A stretch of 64,000 bases of DNA from [Actinomadura] parvosata subsp. kistnae. Its GTDB lineage: Bacteria; Actinomycetota; Actinomycetes; Streptosporangiales; Streptosporangiaceae. This document shows, piece by piece, positions 34,969-43,646 of this stretch. The notes beneath the pieces are model-generated. The model was not told where the DNA came from, did not search any database, and saw only the letters and a list, made by a program, of their open reading frames with translations. A program made the position numbers and the translations under genes. Location: the NCBI RefSeq assembly GCF_900323885.1, contig NZ_OOHJ01000015.1, forward strand, positions 248,001 to 312,000, given 5' to 3'. Each line of letters opens with the position of its first letter. The first letter of the stretch is position 1.

Positions 34969-34985
34969 GGGTCAAAATGGTATGA
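34969..34985. promoter_or_regulatory. Overlapping divergent -10-like boxes
   Basis: Plus CAAAAT (34973-34978) ends 7 nt before GTG 34986. Minus TACCAT (34982-34977) ends 8 nt before ATG 34968. The intergenic region is only 17 bp. Confidence 0.45.
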
Positions 34986-35480
34986 GTGAACGACGAAGAG
35001 ATCAGACGCGTCCTGGGCCTGCTCTACCACGACGACACGTTGAAGACCTTCGCCTCCCTCGTGCTCGGCGCCACCGATGACCTGTCGCCCAAGGCGCTGC
35101 GGAAGCTGGAGAACGGCGGCCTGGCGGCCCGCGACGAGAGCGGCGCCTGGCGGGCCACGCCCGAGCGCTTCCGCGACCTGCTGCGGGCGCACGCGGAGCC
35201 CGCGCAGGCGCTGAGCCCGGAGGAGCGCGTGCTGCGCACGTTCCTCGTGAACGGGCGGCTGACGACGACGGCGATGCGCCGCGACAAGCGGCTCGTCGTG
35301 CTGCGCTACATCTCGCGGGTCTTCGAGCCCGGCGTGCGCTACGAGGAGAAGGACGTCAACGTGGCGCTGCGGGCCTTCCACGACGACTACGCGGCGCTGC
35401 GCCGCTACCTCGTGGACGAGGACCTGCTGTCACGCGAGGGCAACGTCTACTGGCGCAGCGGCGGGCCGGTCGAGGTCTAG
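34986..35480 (+). CDS. DUF2087 domain protein
   Basis: 164 aa. Residues 85-160 (TFLVNGRLTTTAMRRDKRLV and RAFHDDYAALRRYLVDEDLL) match DUF2087, a helical domain often fused to ArsR or GNAT domains. The N-terminal 75 residues look like a winged-helix (LSPKALRKLENGGLAARD), so a transcription factor role is possible. Ends 16 bp before the convergent GH20 stop. Confidence 0.8.
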   Translation: MNDEEIRRVLGLLYHDDTLKTFASLVLGATDDLSPKALRKLENGGLAARDESGAWRATPERFRDLLRAHAEPAQALSPEERVLRTFLVNGRLTTTAMRRDKRLVVLRYISRVFEPGVRYEEKDVNVALRAFHDDYAALRRYLVDEDLLSREGNVYWRSGGPVEV

Positions 35481-35496
35481 CGAGATCCGGCGGGGT

Positions 35497-37089
35497 CTAG
35501 CGCAGGTTGCTGGTCCAGGCGTCGAGCTGGGCCTGCCACTGCTCGTCCGTCTCCGGGCGGCCCGGCACCCCGGGCCTGGTCTGCCAGGGCAGCGGGCCGT
35601 CCGCGCGGCGGTACTCGACGCCGATCGCGTCCAGCCGCCGCAGGTGCTCCGAGAGGCGGTCGAGGAAGCCGGGCAGGTCGCGCTCGGCGGAGCTCCACAC
35701 CGTCTCGGCGAAGGCGGCCAGGCGGGGGAAGGCCATGTAGTCGACGCGCCGGCCCGAGTCGATCAGCTCGGTCCAGACGCCGCACTGGGCGCCGAGCACC
35801 CGCGCGGCGGCCGGGTCGCCGCGCAGCTCGGCCGGGATCGGCTCGAAGGCGTAGACGTCCTCCACGGTCAGCACCGTCCCGAACGGCACCGGCTCGTCCT
35901 CCCCCGGCCCCTGCCGGTAGTCGAAGTAGAGGGAGGTGTTGGCGCAGTTGATGACGTCGTGGCCGCTCCTGGCCGCGGCCACGGCGCCCAGCTCGCTGCG
36001 CCACGAGGCGACGACCGCGCCGGGCGCCAGGCCGCCCTCCAGGATCTCGTCCCAGCCGACCAGCCGCCGGCCGCGCGCCGCCAGGTAGCCGTCGAACTGG
36101 CGGATGAACCAGCTCTGCAGCTCCTCCTCGTCGCGCAGCCCCAGCTCGGCGATGCGCCGCTGCGCCGCCGGGCTGTCGCGCCACTGGTCCTTGCGCACCT
36201 CGTCGCCGCCCAGCACGATGTACGGGCTCGGGAACAGCTCCAGCACCTCGTCCAGCACGTCCTGGAAGAACTTGATCGTGGAGTCCTCGACGTTGAGCAC
36301 GTTCACGCCGATGCCCCAGGTCGTGCCCACCTCCAGCGGGGTGTCCAGGTTGCCCAGCTCGGGATAGGCGGCGATGGCGGCCTGCGTGTGCCCCGGCAGG
36401 TCGATCTCGGGGACGACCGTGATGTGCCGCCGGGCCGCGTAGGCGACGATCTCCCTGAGGTCGTCCTGGGTGTAGTAGCCGCCGTGCGGGCGGCCGTCCA
36501 TGGCGCCGTTCCAGCCGACCTGGCTCTCCTTGCGCCAGGCGCCGACCTCGGTCAGCCGGGGGTGGCGGCGGATCTCGACGCGCCAGCCCTGGTCGTCGGT
36601 GAGGTGCAGGTGCAGCACGTTCAGCTTGTGCAGCGCCATCAGGTCGACGAAGCGCAGCACCTCGTGCTTGGTCAGGAAGTGCCGGGCGACGTCGAGCAGG
36701 CAGCCGCGCCAGGCGAAGCGCGGCTCGTCCTCGACGTACGTGCCCGCCACCGTCAGCGGCCCGGCCGGGGCCTTCCTGAAGGCGGCGGGCGGCAGGAGCT
36801 GCCGGAGCGTCTGCGCGCCGTGGAAGGCCCCGGCGGGCCCGCCCGCGACGATCTCGACGTCCTGGCCGACCGTCAGCCGGTACGCCTCGGGCGGCAGGTC
36901 GCCGGTCGTGAGCCTGATCGTGCCCGAGCCCGGCCCCGGGAGGAGCTCGCCGCCGGCGACGGGGGCCAGCTCGCCGCGCAGCCAGGCCGCCACCTCGCTC
37001 AGCGCGGGATCGGCGACGATCGAGGTCCGCTCGTCGAGGACGAACGTGCCCGGCCTGGGCTCCTGCCTGACGGGCTTGGGAACGATCAT
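35497..37089 (-). CDS. Beta-N-acetylhexosaminidase (GH20), cytoplasmic
   Basis: 530 aa. GH20b N-terminal domain, then the catalytic barrel: LLDVARHFLTKHEVLRFVD, HLHLTDDQGWR, and the catalytic Asp-Glu pair in VLGGDEV, with WTELID near the end. No signal peptide, so it should act on imported oligosaccharides, releasing terminal GlcNAc or GalNAc. AAGGAG upstream overlaps the stop of the GH27 gene. Last gene of the seven-gene operon. Confidence 0.92.
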   Translation of the reverse strand: MIVPKPVRQEPRPGTFVLDERTSIVADPALSEVAAWLRGELAPVAGGELLPGPGSGTIRLTTGDLPPEAYRLTVGQDVEIVAGGPAGAFHGAQTLRQLLPPAAFRKAPAGPLTVAGTYVEDEPRFAWRGCLLDVARHFLTKHEVLRFVDLMALHKLNVLHLHLTDDQGWRVEIRRHPRLTEVGAWRKESQVGWNGAMDGRPHGGYYTQDDLREIVAYAARRHITVVPEIDLPGHTQAAIAAYPELGNLDTPLEVGTTWGIGVNVLNVEDSTIKFFQDVLDEVLELFPSPYIVLGGDEVRKDQWRDSPAAQRRIAELGLRDEEELQSWFIRQFDGYLAARGRRLVGWDEILEGGLAPGAVVASWRSELGAVAAARSGHDVINCANTSLYFDYRQGPGEDEPVPFGTVLTVEDVYAFEPIPAELRGDPAAARVLGAQCGVWTELIDSGRRVDYMAFPRLAAFAETVWSSAERDLPGFLDRLSEHLRRLDAIGVEYRRADGPLPWQTRPGVPGRPETDEQWQAQLDAWTSNLR

Positions 37090-37098
37090 GAAGGCTCC

Positions 37099-39024
37099 TT
37101 ACTTGCAGGTGATGGTGGCGTCGGCGAAGTCGGCGTGGTCGGAGGTGGCGTTGTCGCCGCCGTTGGTCGCGACCAGCCGGACGAATCGGGCGCCCTCGAT
37201 GGGCGCGGTCACCTTGCGCGCCGGCATGGCGCCGGTGAGCAGGCCGGAGTACGCGACCCGGCCCCCGTCGGCCCAGACCTCGAACCCGGCCGAGCCGGCC
37301 GCGCCGACCTCGTCGTCGATCCCGGCCTGGAACTCGACCGCCGTGCACCGCCCGCCGGTGTAGAACTCGATGTCGGCGGGGGCGTGCGTGCCCAGGCCCT
37401 TGGCGTAGGTGACGCCCTCGATCGTGAGGGGCCGGCCGTCGCCCGCCGCCCGCTCGCCGTTGCTGGTGTCCTTCTCCACGGGGCCGAAGTAGTTCGTGGC
37501 GCGGGTCCAGGCCAGGTCGCTCAGGTACGTGCGGCCTGATCCGAGGGCCTTGGCCACGAGGACGACGGCGGTCGCGGTCCGGTCGCCGTAGCGGAAGGTC
37601 ACCTCGTAGGTGCCCGGTGCCGGCGCGGTGACGGCCCACGTGACGGTGAAGCTCTCGCCGCCGTCCAGCCGGGACGTGCGGGCCGGGGTGCGGGCCTCGA
37701 CCCGCCAGCCCTCGGGCGCCTGCGCCGTCACCTCGACGTCGCGCAGCCGGGCGGTGGCCCCGGTGTTGGTGACCCGGGTGACGAGCTCGCCGGTGACGCC
37801 GGGCTCCAGCGTGGAGGGGCGGTCGTCGCCGAGGAAGCGCGGCGGGTCGGCCTCGAACGTCACGACGGGCGGCGCCTGCTCCCGGCTCTTGCTCACCCGG
37901 TAGAGCAGCGCGGCGTGCGCGGGCACCTGCGCGGCCAGCTCGTCCGTCGTGGAGGTGACGGCGCCGCTCCACAGGTCCTCGACCCGGTGCCGGCCGCCGA
38001 GCCGCGTGGAGACGACGGCCGCGCGGTCGCTCTCGTTGAACAGCGCGACGGCCCGGTCGCCGCCCGCCAGTGGCTTGGCCAGCACGTGGTACCAGCCGTC
38101 GGATCTGACGAGCGTGCCGTGCGCACCCAGCGGGTCCTGGTCCACGGCGATCACCTTGGGGTTGGCGACGACCGAGGCGGGCGCCTGCGCCGGGGCCGCC
38201 TGGAGGATCAGCGGGGCCGCGCCCATCGCCCACAGCGTGAACTGGGTGCGGTACTCCGTCTCGGTCATGCCGCCGCGCCCGGCCTGGATCAGGTCGGGGT
38301 CGGCCCAGCTGCCCCGGCCGGCGTACTCGGCCCTGAGCTGGTTGGTCTCCCAGAGGTCGACCATGGTCGCGTACGAGTCGGCGATGGGCCGGTTGTAGAC
38401 GTTGGTGCGCCAGGTGGTGGCGCCGGCGTCCTTGCCCCACAGCCAGGGCACGGTGCTGCCGTCCTCATTGTTCATGGCGAAGACGACGTCGGGGCCGAGC
38501 GCCTGCCGCATGGGCGGGTAGAGGGCCTGGGCGATCTGCTGCACGTTCTTGCCGGGGAAGTCGGCCGTGGGGATGGAGCACCAGTCGTACTTGACGTAGT
38601 CCACGCCCCACGCCCTGACCTGGGCGGCGTCGGCGGCCTCGCTCTTGTACGAGCCGGGCCCGCCGCCGGAGCACGCCTTCGTGCCGGCCGACAGGCTGAG
38701 GCCGAGCTTCAGCCCCTTGCCGTGCACGTAGCCGGCCAGCGCGGCGATGCCGCCGGGGAAGCGGGCGGCGTCGGGGGCCAGGGCGCCGCCCGCGCGCTGC
38801 GCGGCCAGCCAGCAGTCGTCGATGATGACGTAGCGGTAGCCGAGCGGGGCGAGGGGGGCGAGGGCGTCGGCGGCCTGGCGTACCGACTGCTCGGAGACCG
38901 AGCAGCCGAGCGAGCGGCTGCTCCAGCCCATCGGCGGGGTGGTGGCCGCCTCGGCGGCACTGGGCAGGGGTAAGAAGGGCAGGCTGAGGAGGGCCGCCGC
39001 GGCGGCGGCCTTGATCGTGCGCAT
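37099..39024 (-). CDS. Secreted alpha-galactosidase (GH27) with NEW3 and NPCBM domains
   Basis: 641 aa. Signal peptide 1-26. GH27 barrel begins TPPMGWSSRS; nucleophile Asp in DYVKYDWCS and acid/base Asp in WADPDLIQAG. After about residue 390 a beta-sandwich (TLEPGVTGELVTRVTNTGAT, NEW3-type) and then an NPCBM carbohydrate-binding module (SDLAWTRATNYFGPVEKDTS to the end). Releases terminal alpha-galactose (or alpha-GalNAc) outside the cell. Between phoD and GH20 with 9-10 nt gaps. Confidence 0.93.
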   Translation of the reverse strand: MRTIKAAAAAALLSLPFLPLPSAAEAATTPPMGWSSRSLGCSVSEQSVRQAADALAPLAPLGYRYVIIDDCWLAAQRAGGALAPDAARFPGGIAALAGYVHGKGLKLGLSLSAGTKACSGGGPGSYKSEAADAAQVRAWGVDYVKYDWCSIPTADFPGKNVQQIAQALYPPMRQALGPDVVFAMNNEDGSTVPWLWGKDAGATTWRTNVYNRPIADSYATMVDLWETNQLRAEYAGRGSWADPDLIQAGRGGMTETEYRTQFTLWAMGAAPLILQAAPAQAPASVVANPKVIAVDQDPLGAHGTLVRSDGWYHVLAKPLAGGDRAVALFNESDRAAVVSTRLGGRHRVEDLWSGAVTSTTDELAAQVPAHAALLYRVSKSREQAPPVVTFEADPPRFLGDDRPSTLEPGVTGELVTRVTNTGATARLRDVEVTAQAPEGWRVEARTPARTSRLDGGESFTVTWAVTAPAPGTYEVTFRYGDRTATAVVLVAKALGSGRTYLSDLAWTRATNYFGPVEKDTSNGERAAGDGRPLTIEGVTYAKGLGTHAPADIEFYTGGRCTAVEFQAGIDDEVGAAGSAGFEVWADGGRVAYSGLLTGAMPARKVTAPIEGARFVRLVATNGGDNATSDHADFADATITCK

Positions 39025-39034
39025 GGGGGTCCTG

Positions 39035-40579
39035 TCAGGCGGGGTTGAGCGTGGGGCGGCCGGGCTCGATGACGAAGGAGCCGGAGGTGTAGGCGGGCGC
39101 GTACGGCTCGGTGACGCGCGACAGCGAGCGGAAGTCGACCTTCATCTCCTGGTCGGTGATCCGGGTGCGCACGTAGCCGCGGCGGCCGTTGAAGAACTTC
39201 ACGTGCGGGTTCTCATCCAGCAGGATCTGCGTGTTGGGGTACTCGTCCAGGCCGTTGCCCGCGCTGGTGACCGACGTGGTGACCAGCTCGACGGCGACCG
39301 ACTTCGACTCGGGGTCGCGGTAGTCGCGCTTGACCTCGCCCGCCCAGTGGGAGTGCACGTCGCCGGTGAGCACCACCGCGTTGCGCTTGTAGGTGTCGAT
39401 GGCGGCGGTCAGGCGGTCGCGGGAGGCGACGTAGCCGTCCCAGCCCTCGTTGGAGTAGCCCTTGCCCTCGCCGTTGGTCCAGTCCATCTCCATGAAGAAG
39501 ACCTGCTGGCCGAGCAGGTCCCAGGTGGCGCGGGAGCGCTTGAGCCGGTCGTCCAGCCACGCCTCCTGCTCCTGGCCGAGCATGGTGCGGTTGGGCTCGA
39601 AGCGCTGCACGCAGTCGGGGCCGACCGTGCCGCTCTTGCCGGTGCAGGCGTACAGGTCGCGGTACTGGCGGGTGTCGAGCAGGTGCAGGTTGGCGACCGT
39701 GCCCCAGCGGATGCTGCGGTACAGCTTGAGTGCCGCCCCGTCCGGCTTCTGCGCGCGGCGCAGCGGCATGTTCTCGTAGTACGCCTGGAACGCCGCGGCC
39801 CGGCGGGCGAGGAACGGCGGGTCGGGCTGCTCGGGCACGTCCCCGGCCCAGGCGTTCTCGATGTCGTGGTCGTCCCAGACCACGACCCAGGGGGCGATGG
39901 CGTGCGCGAGCTGCGACTCCGGGTCGGCCTTGTGCTGGGCGTGGCGCAGGCGGTAGCCGGCCAGGTCCAGGCACTCGCCGCCGGCCTGGTCGCGGACCGG
40001 GTACTTGTAGTCGCCGTACTCGTAGATGTAGTCGCCGAGGAAGGCGATCAGGTCGGGCTGGTCCTCGGCCATCCTGCGGTACGGGGTGAACCAGCCGGTC
40101 TGGTAGTCGGCGCAGGAGGTGAACGACAGGTTCAGCGCCCTGCTCCGGGTGCCGGGGGCGGGCGCGGTGAGGGTGCGGCCGACGGGGCTGATCTCGCCCT
40201 CGGCCTTGAAGCGGTAGAAGTACTCCGCGCCGGGCTCCAGGCCCTCCAGCTCCACGTGCACGCTGTGGGCCGCCTCACGGCCGGCCACCTCCGTGCCGCG
40301 CCGGACCACGTGCCGGAAGTTCTCGTCCTTGGCGAGCTGCCACTGGACGGGGACGGGCCGCTCCGGCATGCCGCCGAAGCCGTCGAGCGCGATCGGGTCC
40401 ATGGCGAGGCGGGTCCAGAGCACCACGCCGTCGTGCGTGGGCTCACCCGAGGCGACGCCGAGCTGGAAGGGGTCGGACAGAGGGGCGCGCCGGGCCGCCG
40501 CGCGCACGGGGGTGACCCCTAGTGCGGCGGACAGGCCCAGGCTGGCGCCCCCGGCGAACAGTGAACGCCGGGTGATCAT
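39035..40579 (-). CDS. phoD: PhoD-type alkaline phosphatase/phosphodiesterase, Tat-exported
   Basis: 514 aa. Twin-arginine signal TRRSLFAGGASLGLSAAL. Metallophosphatase core: FTSCADYQ, FLGDYIYEYGDY, VVWDDHDIENAW and VVLTGDVHSHWAGEVKRD, the Fe/Ca-binding ligands of PhoD. PhoD of Bacillus cleaves phosphodiesters including wall teichoic acid. Its position inside a galactosidase/hexosaminidase import operon, 8 nt after the binding protein and 10 nt before GH27, is unusual and suggests a phosphate-containing glycan substrate. Confidence 0.92.
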   Translation of the reverse strand: MITRRSLFAGGASLGLSAALGVTPVRAAARRAPLSDPFQLGVASGEPTHDGVVLWTRLAMDPIALDGFGGMPERPVPVQWQLAKDENFRHVVRRGTEVAGREAAHSVHVELEGLEPGAEYFYRFKAEGEISPVGRTLTAPAPGTRSRALNLSFTSCADYQTGWFTPYRRMAEDQPDLIAFLGDYIYEYGDYKYPVRDQAGGECLDLAGYRLRHAQHKADPESQLAHAIAPWVVVWDDHDIENAWAGDVPEQPDPPFLARRAAAFQAYYENMPLRRAQKPDGAALKLYRSIRWGTVANLHLLDTRQYRDLYACTGKSGTVGPDCVQRFEPNRTMLGQEQEAWLDDRLKRSRATWDLLGQQVFFMEMDWTNGEGKGYSNEGWDGYVASRDRLTAAIDTYKRNAVVLTGDVHSHWAGEVKRDYRDPESKSVAVELVTTSVTSAGNGLDEYPNTQILLDENPHVKFFNGRRGYVRTRITDQEMKVDFRSLSRVTEPYAPAYTSGSFVIEPGRPTLNPA

Positions 40580-40587
40580 GGGGGTCC

Positions 40588-41886
40588 TTACTTGACGGTG
40601 GCGTTGCCTTCGGCGACAGCCTGGTCCGCGGCTGCTTTCGGAGTGAGTTCACCGAGATACATCTCGTTGAAGATCTGGTTAAGCTTCGTCTCGAAGCCGG
40701 TGAAACCCGTGGTGATCGGCAGCGGGAAGGTCGTCCCCTCCGCCTCCTCGGCGAACGGCGTCACGTCGACGTTCTTCGCCTTCCAGTAGTCCACGTAGCC
40801 CTGCGACAGGCCGTTGAGCGCGGGGAAGACGTAGCCGCCGTCGGCCATCATCTTCTGCGGCTCCTGCGTGCCGAGGTACTGCGCCAGCTTCATGGCCTCC
40901 TCGGGGTGGTCGCTCTTGGCGTAGACGGCCTCGGCCAGGCCGTTGAGGTTGACCGCGCGGCCCGCCGGGCCCTCCGGCATCATGGCCACCCCCACCTCGA
41001 ACGACGACTCGGGGGCCACGAACGGCAGCAGCGCGTTGTTGGCGGGGAACATCGCGATCTTGCCCGCCTTGAACATGTCGGTGACCTTGCCGGTCGGCGG
41101 GTTCGTCTGCGTGGCGGGCGGCGACACGTGGTGCTTGTTGACCAGGTCCACGCCGAACTGCAGGGCCTGCACGGAGGCCGGGTCGTTGAAGGTGTACTTG
41201 CCGAACGGCTTGTCGACCAGCTTGCCGCCGTTGGAGGCGACCCAGTTCATCCACTGGGTCTGGTAGTGGTTCCAGGAGGCGAAGCCGTACGTCTTGACCT
41301 TGGCCGCGTCGAACCCGGGCTCGCCGGGGTGCTTGCCGGCCTCGTCCACGGTGAGCTTGCGCGCCGTGTCGAGCAGCGTGCCGCTGCCGTCGGCGGCCCA
41401 GGTCAGCTTGTCCGGCATCTCCACACCGGCCTGCTTGAACAGGTCCTTGTTGTAGAGCAGGCCGACGATGCCCCAGTCCTTCGGGACGCCGTACAGCTTG
41501 CCCTCGTAGGTGAACGAGCCCACCACGGTCTGGTGGTACTTCGCGGTGTCCACCTGCACGGGCGCCAGCACGCCCTTGGTCACGTACTCGGGGAACTGGG
41601 TGGGCGTCATCCAGAACACGTCCGGCGCCGTGCCCGCCACCGCGTCCGCGGTGAGCTTCGTCCAGTACTGGTCGTACGGGAGCAGCTCGATCTCCACGTC
41701 GATGCCCGGGTTGGCCTTCTCGAAGGCCGCCATCACCTTCTCGTAGCCGGCCTTCTGCTGGTCGTCCCAGAGCCGGTACGTCAGCGTGACCTTCTCCGCG
41801 CCGCCGCCGCCACCTGAACCGCAGGCGGTCAGGGCGAGCAGGGCGGCGGTGAGCAGCGCGCAGCGAATCGGGGGGTTCTTCATCAT
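40588..41886 (-). CDS. Sugar ABC substrate-binding lipoprotein
   Basis: 432 aa. Signal with lipobox LTAC followed by a poly-Gly linker. Family 1 binding-protein features: FEKANPGIDVEIELLPYDQY near 57-76, GTAPDVFWM, and a C-terminal LTPKAAADQAV. Serves the two permeases encoded immediately upstream. Confidence 0.92.
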   Translation of the reverse strand: MMKNPPIRCALLTAALLALTACGSGGGGGAEKVTLTYRLWDDQQKAGYEKVMAAFEKANPGIDVEIELLPYDQYWTKLTADAVAGTAPDVFWMTPTQFPEYVTKGVLAPVQVDTAKYHQTVVGSFTYEGKLYGVPKDWGIVGLLYNKDLFKQAGVEMPDKLTWAADGSGTLLDTARKLTVDEAGKHPGEPGFDAAKVKTYGFASWNHYQTQWMNWVASNGGKLVDKPFGKYTFNDPASVQALQFGVDLVNKHHVSPPATQTNPPTGKVTDMFKAGKIAMFPANNALLPFVAPESSFEVGVAMMPEGPAGRAVNLNGLAEAVYAKSDHPEEAMKLAQYLGTQEPQKMMADGGYVFPALNGLSQGYVDYWKAKNVDVTPFAEEAEGTTFPLPITTGFTGFETKLNQIFNEMYLGELTPKAAADQAVAEGNATVK

Positions 41887-41899
41887 CCGCTGACCTCAT

Positions 41900-42709
41900 T
41901 TACTTGAGGCCGGTGAGGACCACCGACCTGACGATGTACTTCTGGAAGAAGACGAAGACGGCCACCATGGGCACCAGCGCGATCAGGCTGCCGGCCATCA
42001 TGAGGTGGTAGTCCACCCCGATGCCGTCCTTGAGCGTGGCGATGGCCACGGTGATGACCTTGGTGTCGTCGCCGCTGGTGATGATCAGCGGCCACAGGAA
42101 GCTGTTCCACGACGAGATCACCGTGATGATGGCCAGGGTGCCGAGCGCCGGGCGGCACAGCGGCAGCATGACGCGCAGCAGGATCGTCAGCGGCCCGGCC
42201 CCGTCGATCCTGGCGGCCTCCTCCAGCCCGGCGGGCAGGCCCTTGAAGAACTGCCGCATGAGGAAGATGCCGTAGGGGGTGCCGAGCACGTACGGGGCGA
42301 GCAGGCCCCACCAGGTGTTGACCAGGTCCAGCTCGCGCATGATCAGGAACAGCGGGATCATCGTGACCGCGCTCGGCACCATCATGGTGGCCACGAACAG
42401 CCAGAACAGCACGTCCCTGCCGCGGAAGCGCAGCCGCGCGAAGGCGTAGGCGGCGAACGTGGTGAACACGAGCTGTCCCGCCGTCAGCAGCGCGGTCATC
42501 ACGGCGGTGTTGAGCACGAAGCGGGGGAAGTCGCCGGCGAGCATGTCGGCGACGTTGCGGCCGGTCGGCGGCCAGCCCGGCAGCCACGGCGCGGTGGAGG
42601 TGAGCTGCGCCTGCGTCTTGAACGCGGTCAGCAGCACCAGCAGGTAGGGGAAGACGGAGACGAACGCGCCCACGGCGAGCGCGGCGTACAGCAGGATGCG
42701 CTTGGTCAT
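41900..42709 (-). CDS. Sugar ABC permease, MalG type
   Basis: 269 aa, six membrane segments. EAA loop GLEEAARIDGAGPLTILLRV and SSWNSFLWPLI are MalG-like. It starts 7 nt after the MalF-type gene and ends 13 nt before the binding protein. Confidence 0.92.
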   Translation of the reverse strand: MTKRILLYAALAVGAFVSVFPYLLVLLTAFKTQAQLTSTAPWLPGWPPTGRNVADMLAGDFPRFVLNTAVMTALLTAGQLVFTTFAAYAFARLRFRGRDVLFWLFVATMMVPSAVTMIPLFLIMRELDLVNTWWGLLAPYVLGTPYGIFLMRQFFKGLPAGLEEAARIDGAGPLTILLRVMLPLCRPALGTLAIITVISSWNSFLWPLIITSGDDTKVITVAIATLKDGIGVDYHLMMAGSLIALVPMVAVFVFFQKYIVRSVVLTGLK

Positions 42710-42716
42710 GGACGCC

Positions 42717-43646
42717 TCAGCTCAGGTCGTAGGTGGTGCGCTTGCCGAAGAACCTGACCTGCGCCACCGTGACCAGGAAGATGATCAGGAAGAGGAGCGT
42801 GGAGAGGGTGGCGGCGTAGCCGAAGTCGAACTGCTTGAACGCGGTCTCGAAGATGCGGAAGTTGAGCACTTCGGTGCTGTGGCCGGGGCCGCCGTTCGTC
42901 ATCGCGTACACGGTGTCGAACACCTGGAACGCGCCGATGAGGTTCGTCACGGTGACGAAGAACATCGTGGGGTTGAGCAGCGGCAGCGTCACCCTCCAGA
43001 AGCGCTGCGCCGGGGTGGCGCCGTCGATGGCGGCCGCGTCGTGCAGCTCCTTCGGGATGCCCTGCAGCCCGGCCAGGAAGAACAGCATGTTGTAGCCCGT
43101 GTGCTGCCAGACGCTGACCAGCGCGACGGCGGGCAGCGCCCAGCTCGGGTCGGACAGCCAGTCCGGGCCCGTGACGCCGACCAGCTCCAGCGCGCGGTTG
43201 ATCGCGCCGTCACGCGGGTCGAAGATCCAGTTCCAGACGAGGGCGAGGACGATCGGCGTGGCCATCCACGGCACCACGAACAGCGAGCGGTAGAACCGCA
43301 CGCCCTTGATCCGCCGGTCGAGCAGCACCGCCAGGCCCAGCGCGAGCACGGTCTGCAGCGGGATGCACAGCAGCACGTACGCGACGGTGACCCACAGCGA
43401 GTGCCAGGTCTCCCCGTCGGAGGCCAGGCGCCGGTAGTTCTCCAGGCCGACGAACTCGGGGGCCGACAGCAGCTCCCAGTCGAACAGGCTCAGCACCAGC
43501 ACGATGACCATGGGCAGCAGCAGGAACGCCACGACGCCGAACAGGCTGGGCGCGACGAACAGGTAGGCGTGCAACCCGCCCCCGCGCCTGGCCGGGCGGG
43601 CCGGCTCTCGTACCAGGGCGCGGGCCTTGGCGGTGTGGCTGGTCAT
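42717..43646 (-). CDS. Sugar ABC permease, MalF type
   Basis: 309 aa from ATG 43646, which overlaps the GH36 stop (ATGA). Six membrane segments; EAA loop ELHDAAAIDGATPAQRFWRV; YAMTNGGPGHSTEVL is typical of MalF-type subunits. The longer open frame upstream lies inside the GH36 gene and is a shadow. Confidence 0.92.
   Translation of the reverse strand: MTSHTAKARALVREPARPARRGGGLHAYLFVAPSLFGVVAFLLLPMVIVLVLSLFDWELLSAPEFVGLENYRRLASDGETWHSLWVTVAYVLLCIPLQTVLALGLAVLLDRRIKGVRFYRSLFVVPWMATPIVLALVWNWIFDPRDGAINRALELVGVTGPDWLSDPSWALPAVALVSVWQHTGYNMLFFLAGLQGIPKELHDAAAIDGATPAQRFWRVTLPLLNPTMFFVTVTNLIGAFQVFDTVYAMTNGGPGHSTEVLNFRIFETAFKQFDFGYAATLSTLLFLIIFLVTVAQVRFFGKRTTYDLS

Noticed and set aside
35477..38440. 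987-codon open frame on the minus strand across GH27 and GH20
   Set aside because: It is an alternate frame of two well-identified glycoside hydrolase genes; composition is Arg/Gly/Pro-rich with no family motifs.
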